From the NCBI RefSeq assembly GCF_004765605.1, contig NZ_SRLC01000001.1, positions 620,001-684,000 on the forward strand: a stretch of 64,000 nt of DNA, in the 5' to 3' direction. The position numbers were made by a program, and so were the translations under genes. Positions 63,236 to 64,000 of the stretch are shown piece after piece (the stretch's first letter is position 1; each line of letters opens with the position of its first letter). Under the pieces are notes generated by a model. That model was given only the letters and a program-made list of their open reading frames with translations. It did no database searches and was not told the DNA's origin. This stretch comes from Hymenobacter aquaticus (GTDB lineage Bacteria; Bacteroidota; Bacteroidia; Cytophagales; Hymenobacteraceae).

Positions 63236-64000
63236 ATGCAAACAGCCTCCGCCGTACGCGAGCAACCTACTATGCCCGCGTCGACTGGTCATCCCAAGGG
63301 CCTGTATGTGCTCTTCGCTACCGAAATGTGGGAGCGTTTCAGCTATTACGGCATGCGCGCCCTGTTGTCGCTCTACATGATCAAGGCCCTCCTGATGAAC
63401 AAGGAGATGTCCTCGCTCATCTACGGCAACTATACCAGCCTTGTGTACCTCACGCCGCTGCTGGGTGGCTACGTCGCCGACCGTTACTGGGGCAACCGCC
63501 GCTCGATTCTGGTGGGGGGGCTGCTGATGGCGGCCGGGCAGTTCTGCTTGTTTTTCAGCGCCTCCATGTTTCAGACGGGCCAGACGGCGGTGCCTTCCTC
63601 CCAGCTGCTGCTGTTCTTCCTGGGCCTGGGCTGCCTGATCTTTGGCAACGGCTTCTTTAAGCCCAATATCTCCTCGATGGTTGGTTCGCTCTATCCCAAG
63701 GGCGATTCGCGCATTGACGCGGCCTACACCATCTTCTACATGGGCATCAACCTGGGCGCGTTTTTCTCGCCCCTGGTCTGCGGCACGCTCGGCGACACGG
63801 GCAACCCGGCCGACTTCAAGTGGGGCTTCCTGGCGGCCGGTATCGGCATGCTCGTGGGTAGCCTCACCTTTGAGCTGCTGAAAAGCAAGTACGTCGTAAC
63901 GGCCGAAGGTGCCCCGCTGGGCGCCAAGCCCGAGCGCACGGTGGAAGCCTCCCCGGTCGTGCCCGTGCAGACCGACGGCCCCGTCCGCTCCGAAACCATT
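63236..64000 (+). CDS. POT-family peptide/H+ symporter, N-terminal part
   Basis: The window ends inside the gene after 255 codons. GLYVLFATEMWERFSYYGMRALLSLYM is the POT/PTR2 family start signature (the ExxER motif reads EMWER), and FGNGFFKPNISSMVGSLYP with DAAYTIFYMGINLGAFFSPL is the second conserved signature. Proton-driven uptake of di- and tripeptides is expected. It fits with the secreted S46 dipeptidyl peptidase gene at 33141, although the two are far apart. The ATG at 63236 is chosen by conservation. Confidence 0.92.
   Translation, partial: MQTASAVREQPTMPASTGHPKGLYVLFATEMWERFSYYGMRALLSLYMIKALLMNKEMSSLIYGNYTSLVYLTPLLGGYVADRYWGNRRSILVGGLLMAAGQFCLFFSASMFQTGQTAVPSSQLLLFFLGLGCLIFGNGFFKPNISSMVGSLYPKGDSRIDAAYTIFYMGINLGAFFSPLVCGTLGDTGNPADFKWGFLAAGIGMLVGSLTFELLKSKYVVTAEGAPLGAKPERTVEASPVVPVQTDGPVRSETI

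Overview
The window is chromosomal DNA of a GC-rich member of the Bacteroidota, most likely a Hymenobacter-like bacterium (Cytophagales). This is inferred from four things. Coding regions are GC-rich except for one AT-rich insert. Recognisable promoters follow the Bacteroidota pattern (TTG, about 20 bases, TAnnTTTG). Shine-Dalgarno sequences are largely absent. The gene families fit the phylum: S46 peptidase, DUF3127, DUF4159, DUF1571, and a cyanophycinase next to an isoaspartyl peptidase. No rRNA, CRISPR array, phage or complete insertion sequence was found. About 60 protein genes and two tRNA-Asp genes are called.

Layout. 0.1-6.3 kb: cation/proton antiporter, ClC channel with CBS domains, MscS channel, two small membrane proteins, ADP-ribosylglycohydrolase. 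6.3-17.1 kb: cytosine-deaminase-like enzyme, then an AddAB-like recombination pair (AddB 7150-10116, AddA 13174-17082) separated by a DUF1963 protein, an MFS exporter and a zinc-ribbon protein. AddA carries an in-frame 504-bp DUF559 insert bounded by 42-bp inverted repeats. 17.2-18.7 kb: an AT-rich DUF4365 nuclease-like gene broken by two homopolymer frameshifts. 18.7-25.2 kb: thioesterase, a cold-shock protein beside a DEAD-box helicase, DUF2383 protein, flavoprotein, YeeZ-like protein. 25.3-28.9 kb: a dienoyl-CoA-reductase-like SDR, then a four-gene run ending in a NarL-type two-component pair. 29-41.4 kb: envelope, peptidase and metabolic genes, ending in an isoaspartyl peptidase/cyanophycinase pair. 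41.5-50.9 kb: M1 aminopeptidase, L,D-transpeptidase, an XRE regulator with an array of TTAC-N4-GTAA palindromes, a 55-residue lipoprotein, RhlE helicase, Nudix hydrolase. 51-52.4 kb: two tRNA-Asp genes in a duplicated block around a GNAT gene. 52.4-64 kb: accA, MBL hydrolase, patatin, acyltransferase, DUF4159, YdcF, RtcB, RsmE, SDR, pckA, and a POT transporter cut by the window end.

The most notable observations are the DUF559 insert that leaves the AddA frame open, the repeated occurrence of a TAnnTTTG promoter box exactly four bases before a start codon (implying leaderless mRNAs), the AT-rich broken nuclease gene, the homogenised tRNA-Asp duplication, several intergenic inverted-repeat elements, and the palindrome array around the XRE regulator.
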